Source: an uncultured Asticcacaulis sp. (lineage in GTDB: Bacteria > Pseudomonadota > Alphaproteobacteria > Caulobacterales > Caulobacteraceae). From it: 7,211 nt of DNA. The stretch spans positions 1 through 7,211 of the forward strand of contig CAMLIY010000161.1 of the NCBI GenBank assembly GCA_946480125.1. The letters run 5' to 3'. Every line of letters begins with the position of its first letter. Position 1 is the first letter of the stretch. A program made the position numbers and the translations under genes. Shown piece after piece: positions 1-5,464 of the stretch. The notes below the pieces were generated by a model, which saw only the letters and a program-made list of their open reading frames with translations, searched no databases and was not told the origin of the DNA.

Positions 1-314
1 TCGTGCCGATCCAGAGCGCCTATGTGAACGCCAATTTCAAGGAAGTTCAGCTCAAGAAGGTCAAGATCGGCCAGCCGGTCGAACTGACCGCCGATGTTTA
101 CGGCGGCAGCGTCAAGTATCACGGCAAGGTCGCCGGCCTTTCGGGCGGCACCGGTTCGTCCATGGCCATCATTCCAGCTCAGAACGCCACCGGCAACTGG
201 ATCAAGGTGGTCCAGCGCGTGCCCGTCCGCATCTCACTCAATCCGACGGAACTGAAACAGCATCCGCTGCGCGTCGGTATGAGCATGAAAGCCAAGATCA
301 GCGTCAACGAATAA
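1..314 (+). CDS. emrA: EmrA-type membrane fusion protein, HlyD family (3' end only)
   Basis: This is the C-terminal part (about 103 residues) of a periplasmic adaptor that joins an inner-membrane MFS drug exporter to an outer-membrane channel. The gene enters from the left edge, so its start is not visible; the GTG at position 3 is an internal Val codon. Recognisable HlyD/EmrA features are the NANFKEVQL segment, the IGQPVELTADVYGG beta strand of the barrel domain, and the signature NATGNWIKVVQRVPVRI followed by LRVGMSMKAKI near the C-terminus. The last two are characteristic of EmrA rather than of RND-type adaptors. The TAA stop is at 312-314. The downstream neighbour is an EmrB-type exporter on the same strand, so the two presumably form one efflux system. 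The family assignment is strong; the drug specificity is unknown. Confidence 0.93.
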   Translation, partial: VPIQSAYVNANFKEVQLKKVKIGQPVELTADVYGGSVKYHGKVAGLSGGTGSSMAIIPAQNATGNWIKVVQRVPVRISLNPTELKQHPLRVGMSMKAKISVNE

Positions 315-342
315 AGCCTTAAACCCCACCGTCACGATACCG

Positions 343-361
343 GCTCCCAGCGCTTGGGAGC
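343..361 (+). repeat. Hairpin downstream of emrA
   Basis: A perfect 7-bp inverted repeat, GCTCCCA (343-349) and TGGGAGC (355-361), encloses a 5-nt loop. It starts 29 bp after the emrA stop codon. No T-run follows, so it is not a standard intrinsic terminator. It may stabilise the emrA 3' end or attenuate read-through into emrB. The structure is seen directly; the role is inferred. Confidence 0.5.
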
Positions 362-382
362 AACAGGACACACCTTCCTTCT

Positions 383-450
383 TATATCTCCCCCGCTTTT
401 GGGGAGGGGAATAGCGCCCTCATGGGCGTGGTGGTGCGGGTCTCATATCT
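383..450 (+). repeat. REP-like GC-rich hairpin element between emrA and emrB
   Basis: Two hairpins lie side by side. The first has stem CTCCCC (388-393) and GGGGAG (401-406) with a 7-nt CGCTTTT loop. The second has stem CGCCC (415-419) and GGGCG (424-428) with a TCAT tetraloop. A G-rich tail follows (429-440). The block is bordered by direct repeats ATATCT at 384-389 and 445-450. The layout resembles the dispersed intergenic repeats (CTCCCC...GGGGAGG followed by GCGC/CATGGGGCG) found in many alphaproteobacterial genomes. Only one copy is in this window, so its repetitive nature is inferred. It is non-coding; the ATG at 422 lies in the loop/stem of the second hairpin and is not a plausible start for emrB. 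Confidence 0.5.
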
Positions 451-475
451 AACAACCTGTAGAAGGTTTGGACCC

Positions 476-2023
476 ATGTCCGCTTCAGCTACCGCCGATT
501 CCACCTACAAAGAACCTGTACCGCTGACCGGCATTACGCTGTGGCTGTGCGGCATCCTGCTGGCCATGGCCAATTTCGTCGCCATTCTCGATGTCTCGAT
601 CGCCAACGTCTCCGTGCCCAACATCGCCGGCGCGCTGGGTGTTTCGACCTCCCAGGGCACCTGGGTCATCACCTCTTATGCCGTGGCTGAGGCGATCGCC
701 GTGCCGCTGACCGGCTGGCTGGCCATGCGTTTCGGCACGGTCCGGGTCTTCTCCACCGCCCTGATCGGTTTCGGCATCGCGTCCTTCCTGTGCGGCATCT
801 CGCCATCGCTGGAAATCCTCGTCATGGCGCGCATTCTGCAAGGTTTCTGCGGCGGCCCGCTGATGCCGCTGTCGCAAACCTTGCTGCTGACCATCTTCCC
901 CAAGAAGCTGCAACCGGCCGCCATGGGCATCTGGGCCATCACTACCCTGGTGGCGCCCGTTGCCGGCCCGATGCTGGGCGGCACCCTGTGCGATAATTTT
1001 GGCTGGGGCTCAATCTTCCTGGTCAACGTACCTGTCGCCATCATCGCCGGCTTCCTCGTCTGGCGTGTGCTGTTCAGCCAGGAAACCAAGACCGCCAAGG
1101 CGCGTGTCGATACGATTGGGCTCGGCCTGCTGGTTCTGTGGGTCGGCTCCCTGCAACTGATGCTCGACCTCGGCAAGGAGAACGAGTGGTTCGCCTCGCC
1201 CTTCATCATCACCCTGGCCCTCATAGCCTTGCTTGGGTTCATCGCCTTCCTGATATGGGAACTGACGGATTCCAATCCGATCGTCGATCTGCGCGTCTTC
1301 CGGCACCGGGGGTTCTCCATCGCCATGGTCTGCATGGCGCTGATGATCGGTTCCTTCTTCGCCATCAATGTCATCGGGCCGTTATGGCTGCAAAATAACC
1401 TGGGCTGGACGGCTTCATGGGCGGGCAACGCCACCGGCATGGTGGGCGTGCTGGCCATCTTCGCCGCCCCTATCGCCGCGCAACTGGCCGTCAAGGTCGA
1501 TCCACGCCGGCTGATTTTCCTTGGCGTCGGCTGGCTGGCCATCATCACCTTCATCCGCGGCATGGCTACCATGGATATGAGCTTTGGCCAGATCGCTTTC
1601 CTGATCTTCCTGACCGGCGTTGGCATGCCCTTTTTCTTCATGCCCCTGCTGCAAATATCAATGGGATCGGTCAAGCCTTCGGAAACCGCCAATGCCGCCG
1701 GTCTGCAGAACTTCATCCGCACCATGGCCGGCGCCATCGCCACCTCGTTCGTCACCACCATCTGGGAAAACAATGCCACGGCCAATCGCTCGCAGATCGT
1801 CAGCGGACTGGACGGCGCCCAATCGGTGCGTTTGTTGACCCAACATGGCGTTCCCGAAAGCGCCGCCACAGGCCTGCTTGATCAGATGGTCAGCGGGCAG
1901 GCTCTCATGCTTTCAACCAATGAGGTCTTTATGGGCGCCGCCTGTCTGTTCGCTGCCTGTGCCCTGATTGTGTGGACTGTTCCGCGTCCCAAGGGTCCGG
2001 TCGATATGAGCAACGTTCACTGA
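476..2023 (+). CDS. emrB: EmrB/QacA-family MFS drug exporter (DHA2, 14 membrane segments)
   Basis: A 515-residue inner-membrane proton/drug antiporter, the usual length for the DHA2 family. Hallmarks are LDVSIANVSVPNI at residues 39-51 (motif D1 in helix 1), the motif A-like loop GWLAMRFGTVR at 80-90, motif B ARILQGFCGGPLMPL at 118-132, and the antiporter motif C with APVAGPMLGG at 160-169. Hydrophobic stretches continue to about residue 502, consistent with 14 helices; a larger polar loop at about 430-475 precedes the last helix, as in EmrB. I chose the ATG at 476 because AGAAGG (461-466) sits 9 nt upstream and the N-terminus is typical. The in-frame ATG at 422 would put 18 atypical residues in front and lies inside a repeat hairpin. 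The gene follows emrA and would pump through an EmrA-linked tripartite channel. The substrate is unknown. Confidence 0.95.
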   Translation: MSASATADSTYKEPVPLTGITLWLCGILLAMANFVAILDVSIANVSVPNIAGALGVSTSQGTWVITSYAVAEAIAVPLTGWLAMRFGTVRVFSTALIGFGIASFLCGISPSLEILVMARILQGFCGGPLMPLSQTLLLTIFPKKLQPAAMGIWAITTLVAPVAGPMLGGTLCDNFGWGSIFLVNVPVAIIAGFLVWRVLFSQETKTAKARVDTIGLGLLVLWVGSLQLMLDLGKENEWFASPFIITLALIALLGFIAFLIWELTDSNPIVDLRVFRHRGFSIAMVCMALMIGSFFAINVIGPLWLQNNLGWTASWAGNATGMVGVLAIFAAPIAAQLAVKVDPRRLIFLGVGWLAIITFIRGMATMDMSFGQIAFLIFLTGVGMPFFFMPLLQISMGSVKPSETANAAGLQNFIRTMAGAIATSFVTTIWENNATANRSQIVSGLDGAQSVRLLTQHGVPESAATGLLDQMVSGQALMLSTNEVFMGAACLFAACALIVWTVPRPKGPVDMSNVH

Positions 2024-2069
2024 TTTGTTTGAGGCCGGTATTCCTCACCCCCCAACCGGTCTTGAATGT

Positions 2070-2102
2070 GGCGGAGCGGCCTTGGCTGCTCCGCCTCTTT
2101 TT
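2070..2102 (+). terminator. Rho-independent terminator after emrB
   Basis: GGCGGAGC (2070-2077) pairs perfectly with GCTCCGCC (2088-2095), and inner bases can extend the stem. TCTTTTT follows directly at 2096-2102. It lies 46 bp past the emrB stop and should end the emrAB transcript, separating it from the lipoprotein gene. The rest of the gap to the lipoprotein gene (2103-2220) is AT-rich at first. It presumably carries the lipoprotein promoter, but I could not pick out a convincing -35/-10 pair. Confidence 0.88.
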
Positions 2103-2220
2103 ATTAAATCCATATATTATTGCGCACACAAAGGTGCCCGCCTTAATATTTGCGCGCCTTTTTTCCGTCCTTATTGCCCCTCTAATTTGGCATTCAGGGA
2201 CAGGCGGGGGCCTACCCGGT

Positions 2221-2260
2221 ATCCGTTAAGGGCGTTTCATGTCAGATTCGCTTGACGGAT
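2221..2260 (+). promoter_or_regulatory. Leader hairpin upstream of the OmpA-like lipoprotein gene
   Basis: ATCCGTTAAG (2221-2230) and CTTGACGGAT (2251-2260) form a 10-bp stem with nine Watson-Crick pairs and one G-U pair, closing a 20-nt loop. The stem ends 7 nt before the purine-rich ribosome binding stretch AAGAAGAGAG (2267-2276), which serves the ATG at 2281. A structure this close to the start could affect translation or mRNA stability, or could be a protein-binding dyad in DNA. The pairing is seen directly; the function is inferred. Confidence 0.45.
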
Positions 2261-2280
2261 TTCGCAAGAAGAGAGTTTTG

Positions 2281-2844
2281 ATGAAACGCTTCCAATCCGT
2301 TGCGCTGCTGGCAGCGCTGCCCCTCATGATCGCCGTTTCCGGCTGCGCCAGCCATAAATATGTCGACGACAAAATCACCGTGGTAAACGGCCGGCTCGAT
2401 CAGAATGACGCCCACCTCGCCCAGCTCGACCGAACCACGCAGGAAGCGCTTGATCGCGCCACCTCCGCCGGAAAGCTGGCCGAAGGCAAGTTCGATTATT
2501 CGGTCGTCCTGAGCGATGATTCTGCAAAATTTGATACTGACAAGGCCGTCCTGTCGGAAGACACAAAGGCCAAGCTGACGCAACTCGCCAACCAGCTCAA
2601 GACCGACAACAAGAATGTCTATCTTGAAATCCAGGGCTATACCGACGCCACCGGCACCGATGATATCAATTACAAGCTCGGTCAGGCGCGGGCCGACAGC
2701 GTTCGCCGCTTCCTTAACCAGCAAGGCGTGGCCCTGAATCGCATGTCGTCGATTTCGTATGGCTCCGAACAACCGGTGGCCCCGAACAACACCGCCGATG
2801 GGCGCGCCGCCAATCGCCGTGTTGTCGTGGTTGTTCTGTCATAG
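2281..2844 (+). CDS. Outer-membrane lipoprotein with OmpA-type peptidoglycan-binding domain
   Basis: A 187-residue protein that likely tethers the outer membrane to peptidoglycan. Residues 1-21 form a lipoprotein signal peptide (MKR, a hydrophobic core, lipobox VSGC) with lipidated Cys22. The next residues are Ala-Ser, with no Asp retention signal, so an outer-membrane location is expected. Residues 27-68 are polar and heptad-like, probably a short coiled coil, somewhat Lpp-like. Residues 72-187 are an OmpA/Pal C-terminal domain: GYTDATG at 119-125, QARADSVRRFL at 135-145 and NRRVVVVV at 179-186. Asp122 and Arg137 have the same 15-residue spacing as the Asp/Arg pair that binds diaminopimelate in OmpA domains. 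The ATG at 2281 was chosen over the upstream in-frame ATG at 2239 because it gives a clean signal peptide and follows AAGAAGAGAG. It is shorter than OmpA and has no beta barrel; it is closest in layout to Pal/YiaD-type lipoproteins, and no tol genes are adjacent. Confidence 0.92.
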   Translation: MKRFQSVALLAALPLMIAVSGCASHKYVDDKITVVNGRLDQNDAHLAQLDRTTQEALDRATSAGKLAEGKFDYSVVLSDDSAKFDTDKAVLSEDTKAKLTQLANQLKTDNKNVYLEIQGYTDATGTDDINYKLGQARADSVRRFLNQQGVALNRMSSISYGSEQPVAPNNTADGRAANRRVVVVVLS

Positions 2845-2847
2845 ATC

Positions 2848-3237
2848 TTAAGCCTGATCGAAGGCGGTGATAATCGGGCAAGGGCCGGCTGTGGTCGCGC
2901 CACAGGCGTCGGCCAGGTGAGCGAGCGCCTTTCGCGCCCTCACCATTTCAGCGATCCGGCCATCCAGCACGGCGATCTGGGTTCGGGCGAGGTGTCGGGC
3001 GCGGTCCCGATCCTCACCGGCGTCCAGCTCGATCAGTTCACCGATCTGTTCAAGGGTAAAGCCCGCCGCCTGCGCCAGACGGACAAAGCGCAGGCGGCGG
3101 ACATCCGTCTCGCCATACCGTCTTATGCCTCCCGCACGTTCAGGCGTGCCCAGCAAGCCCCGCCGCTGATAATAGCGGACGGTTTCCACGCTGACATCAG
3201 CCGTGCGGGCCAGCCCTGAAATCGTCGTGTATTTCAT
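2848..3237 (-). CDS. MerR-family metal- or thiol-responsive transcriptional regulator
   Basis: A 129-residue regulator of the length usual for metal-sensing MerR proteins. Residues 3-70 are the winged helix-turn-helix (SVETVRYYQRRGLL at 16-29, GIRRYGETDVRRLRFV at 37-52, GFTLEQIGELIEL at 59-71). About 78-110 is the dimerisation helix. The C-terminal loop runs from Cys112 to Cys120 and ends CPIITAF. By eye it is clearly homologous to Tn501 MerR, but the position of the first mercury ligand (Cys82 in MerR) is Arg77 here. The 8-residue Cys112-Cys120 spacing is that of CueR-type Cu(I) sensors. The ATG at 3237 was chosen over the one at 3255 because it has GGAG 7 nt upstream and begins at the family's usual N-terminus; the 3255 ATG lies in the centre of the operator. 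It is transcribed away from the glutaredoxin-MauE gene and should control it and itself. The inducer is unknown: Cu(I), Ag(I), Hg(II), other soft metals or thiol stress are all possible. Confidence 0.93.
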   Translation of the reverse strand: MKYTTISGLARTADVSVETVRYYQRRGLLGTPERAGGIRRYGETDVRRLRFVRLAQAAGFTLEQIGELIELDAGEDRDRARHLARTQIAVLDGRIAEMVRARKALAHLADACGATTAGPCPIITAFDQA

Positions 3238-3240
3238 CGC

Positions 3241-3272
3241 TTGACTCCGTACCATGGTACGGAATGTATATA
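3241..3272 (+). promoter_or_regulatory. MerR-type promoter with operator dyad in an over-long spacer
   Basis: TTGACT (-35, 3241-3246) is followed, after 20 bp, by TATATA (3267-3272). The -10 could instead be read one base earlier, giving a 19-bp spacer. The spacer holds TCCGTACCATGGTACGGA (3246-3263), a perfect 18-bp palindrome. MerR-family promoters are defined by 19-20 bp spacers with a central dyad, which the activated regulator underwinds. From memory, the Tn501 merT promoter has the same GCTTGACTCCGTAC left arm and GTACGGAA right arm around four central bases. The site drives the glutaredoxin-MauE gene rightward. Its left arm also contains the GGAG ribosome binding site of the leftward merR gene, so regulator binding could affect both. 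Confidence 0.88.
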
Positions 3273-3304
3273 TACCCGGTCGTCCAACAAAGCGAGACTG
3301 CCTG

Positions 3305-4057
3305 ATGACTGCTCCTGTAAAAACCGCAACCCTCTACCGCATGGTGATGCCAACCCATATCTGCCCCTACGGCCTCAAGGCGCGTGACCTGCTGCGGCGT
3401 AAAGGCTATAGGGTCGATGACCGCTGGCTGAGGACACGCGCGGAAACCGACGCCTTCAAGGCCGAGCACGACGTCAAAACCACGCCGCAAACCTTCATAG
3501 ATGGCGAGCGTATCGGCGGCTATGACGACCTGCGCCGCTGGTTCGGCCAGACTGTCCGTGACCCCAAAAAGCCGACCTATCAGCCGGTCATTGCCGTCTT
3601 CGCCATCACGGCCCTGCTGGCCCTGGCCGTCAGCTACGCCCTGTCCGGCAATCCGTTTACCGTGCGCGCCGCTGAATGGTTCATCAGTTTCAGCATGGTG
3701 GTACTGGCCATTCTGAAACTACAGAACATCGAGACCTTCTCGACCATGTTCCTGAATTACGACCTGCTGGCCAGACGCTGGGTGCGTTACGGCTACATCT
3801 ATCCCTTTGCCGAGGCCGGCGCAGGCCTGTTGATGTCAGCCCATGCGTTCAACTGGGTTTCGATACCCGTGGCCCTGGTCATAGGCACGATTGGCGCGAT
3901 CTCGGTCTTCAAGGCCGTCTACATCGACAAGCGCGAATTGAAATGTGCCTGTGTGGGTGGCGACAGCAACGTCCCGCTCGGTTTCGTATCACTGACTGAA
4001 AACCTGATGATGGTGGCTATGGCCATCTGGATGTGCGTTATGAATTTTCCGCGATAA
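3305..4057 (+). CDS. Glutaredoxin-like domain fused to MauE/DoxX-like membrane protein
   Basis: A 250-residue protein. Residues 7-85 are a glutaredoxin fold: active site CPYG at 20-23, TTP at 59-61 (the cis-Pro loop) and GGYDDL at 71-76 (glutathione-site GG-D). The second active-site Cys of dithiol glutaredoxins is Gly23, so it is monothiol-like. Residues 94-246 hold about five hydrophobic segments (94-113, 122-139, 163-182, 185-205, 228-246), matching MauE/DoxX redox-associated membrane proteins. Basic residues at 157-161 and 209-213 suggest that those loops are cytoplasmic. The loop after segment 4 carries Cys214-Ala-Cys216-Val-Gly-Gly, and Cys243 lies in the last segment. The ATG at 3305 starts just before the first glutaredoxin strand; its ribosome binding site is weak (AGCGAG). 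It is controlled by the divergent MerR-type promoter. It probably moves electrons or handles thiol-bound metal at the inner membrane; the substrate is unknown. Confidence 0.88.
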   Translation: MTAPVKTATLYRMVMPTHICPYGLKARDLLRRKGYRVDDRWLRTRAETDAFKAEHDVKTTPQTFIDGERIGGYDDLRRWFGQTVRDPKKPTYQPVIAVFAITALLALAVSYALSGNPFTVRAAEWFISFSMVVLAILKLQNIETFSTMFLNYDLLARRWVRYGYIYPFAEAGAGLLMSAHAFNWVSIPVALVIGTIGAISVFKAVYIDKRELKCACVGGDSNVPLGFVSLTENLMMVAMAIWMCVMNFPR

Positions 4058-4763
4058 GACGGTTAGAGGCCGTTTCAAGCCTGTCCTTCATCTGCGTCAT
4101 CAATTCACCGCGTTTCAGACCGGCCGGCAGGGGCGGCAGGAACTCGAACACCACCGTGCCGGGTTTGCGATCGATACCATGGCCCGGCCAGAACTGGCCG
4201 CTATTGGTTGCCAGCAAATGGCAGGGCACGTCGAGATCGCGGTAAAGCGCCGCCACACCCGGCTTGTAAGACGGATCATCACCCACATTTGAACGTGTGC
4301 CTTCCGGGAAGATCAGGATTTGCCGGCCGTCCTCCAGACGCGCACGACAGGCCGCCACCATCAGTTTCAGCGCCTTGGCGGCGTCAGCGCGATTGATCGC
4401 CACCATTTTTGTTCGCCAGGCAAACCAGCCCAGAAATGGCAAATAGATCAGCTCCTTTTTCAACACGTAGCAGGTGCGTTTCAGGATGGTGAATGGTGCG
4501 ATGGTGTCGAGCATGCTGAGGTGCTTGCCGGCAATCAGCGCCGGTCCATCAGGACAATGCTCCAGGCCCCGAAAAACGACCCTGACCCCAACGATCCAAC
4601 GCGCCCCGAAAAGCACCGATGCGGCCCACCAGCGGATCACAGCCATGGCCGCCGGAATTGGAAACAGCAAAAGCGGCGAGCAGACAATGCCGAAAAACGC
4701 CATGGTGCCATAAAGCCACAGCATGAAAAGCAGCGAGCGGACGCGTGTGATCAGGAAACTCAC
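4038..4763 (-). CDS. plsC: PlsC-type 1-acyl-sn-glycerol-3-phosphate acyltransferase
   Basis: A 241-residue inner-membrane enzyme that transfers an acyl chain to lysophosphatidic acid, giving phosphatidic acid for phospholipid synthesis. Hydrophobic segments at about 11-29 and 31-60 anchor it. The acyltransferase motifs are in order: H81-x4-D86 (KHLSMLD), then LKKELIYLPFLGW at 101-113 with NRAD at 124-127, FPEGTRS at 152-158, and YKPGVAAL at 166-173 followed by VPC at 179-181. The usual Asn before the catalytic His is Lys80, a mild oddity; His and Asp are intact. The start is GTG, overlapping the upstream stop codon as GTGA, so translation is probably coupled to the DUF218 gene. It is the last gene of the leftward ftsE operon. 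Its 3' end overlaps the convergent glutaredoxin-MauE gene by 20 bp. Assignment to the family is firm; another lyso-lipid acceptor cannot be excluded. Confidence 0.92.
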   Translation of the reverse strand: MSFLITRVRSLLFMLWLYGTMAFFGIVCSPLLLFPIPAAMAVIRWWAASVLFGARWIVGVRVVFRGLEHCPDGPALIAGKHLSMLDTIAPFTILKRTCYVLKKELIYLPFLGWFAWRTKMVAINRADAAKALKLMVAACRARLEDGRQILIFPEGTRSNVGDDPSYKPGVAALYRDLDVPCHLLATNSGQFWPGHGIDRKPGTVVFEFLPPLPAGLKRGELMTQMKDRLETASNRLIAENS

Positions 4764-5422
4764 GAGGCGGAACTCATAGTGAGTGCGTCTTCGGTGCCGG
4801 CCTTTGGTTCGGGGACACTGCCCTTGTCACCGAATTTGCGCGACAGGCTTAAGATGGCGTCACGACCAAGAATGGTCAGGTATTTGCAGTATTCGAGCAC
4901 GATGATGCGCTGGCCTTTACGCGATTTCCACCAGCCGCGCGCGTCGAGATCGGGCGTGGCGACGGGATAGGGAACAAGCGTCGCGCCCGGCATGTCAGCT
5001 TTCAGCTCCAGCAGAGATCGCGGCATATGATAATCGGAAGTGACGACGATCAAGGCATAAAAGTCATGGCCGCGCGCCCAGTCTGCGATTTCGTGAGCGT
5101 TGCCGACTGTATTTTCAGCCTGATAACCGAGATCAACGCAGCACTCATAGAGCCGTTTAGAGCCTTCGGTCACAGCCATCAGTTCCGGTCGCTTGACCTC
5201 CGGATTGACACCCGAAATAAACATGCGTGCGCCCTTTCGCCGCTCCAGCAACCGCATTCCGGCCTTCAGGCGCAAATCTGAAGCCCCGGTCAGCACGACA
5301 ATGGCATCCGCCGGCTCGGCCGGTTCTATGGCGGGGGTCGAATCAATAACCCGATCGGCAAAGGCGAACAGGCCCGCTGTCCACAGCAGAAGAACCACGA
5401 ACAACGCAATCAGGGTACGCAT
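4760..5422 (-). CDS. YdcF/SanA-like DUF218 envelope protein
   Basis: A 220-residue protein with one N-terminal membrane anchor (residues 4-22) and a DUF218 domain. Family motifs are ADAIVVLTG at 38-46, the Arg/Gly segment LRLKAGMRLLERR at 50-62, ENTVGNAHEIADWA at 103-116 and VVTSDYHMPRSLLEL at 126-140. The domain is expected on the periplasmic side. DUF218 proteins (SanA, YdcF, ElyC) are linked to envelope integrity; the biochemical activity is not established. The start is uncertain. The ATG at 5422 gives a normal signal anchor, but GGGGGAGG (5447-5440) is 17 nt away, further than usual. A TTG at 5455 would add 11 residues with no good ribosome binding site, and an ATT at 5436 would be 4 nt from that purine run. 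It lies 42 bp after ftsX and overlaps plsC by 4 bp. Confidence 0.87.
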   Translation of the reverse strand: MRTLIALFVVLLLWTAGLFAFADRVIDSTPAIEPAEPADAIVVLTGASDLRLKAGMRLLERRKGARMFISGVNPEVKRPELMAVTEGSKRLYECCVDLGYQAENTVGNAHEIADWARGHDFYALIVVTSDYHMPRSLLELKADMPGATLVPYPVATPDLDARGWWKSRKGQRIIVLEYCKYLTILGRDAILSLSRKFGDKGSVPEPKAGTEDALTMSSAS

Positions 5423-5464
5423 ATGTTTGATAATGACAGCCTCCCCCTTAACCAATCCTAGCCA

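Noticed and set aside
422..475. In-frame upstream start for emrB
   Set aside because: The ATG at 422 sits inside the repeat hairpin and adds 18 atypical residues; the ATG at 476 has AGAAGG at proper spacing.
676..1869. Long open frame (397 codons) on the minus strand opposite emrB
   Set aside because: It is antisense to a clear MFS exporter, its translation has no recognisable domain or membrane pattern, and long antisense frames are expected in GC-rich genes.
2239..2280. In-frame upstream ATG for the lipoprotein
   Set aside because: It is in the loop of the leader hairpin and would place 14 polar/basic residues before a complete lipoprotein signal peptide.
3266..3275. GTATATATAC palindrome as a second operator
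   Set aside because: It overlaps the -10 box, and alternating T/A runs there are explained by promoter function; no second regulator is evident.
3254..3304. In-frame upstream start for the glutaredoxin-MauE gene at 3254
   Set aside because: It lies in the centre of the operator, upstream of the -10 box, so it would not be on the transcript.
2848..4057. A classical mercury-resistance operon
   Set aside because: The operator and regulator resemble mer, but no MerT, MerP, MerC or MerA is present and the regulator lacks one mercury-binding Cys.
4320..4970. Plus-strand open frame of 216 codons across plsC and the DUF218 gene
   Set aside because: It spans two well-supported minus-strand genes, and its translation is low-complexity, rich in Arg, His and Gln with no domain, typical of a shadow frame.
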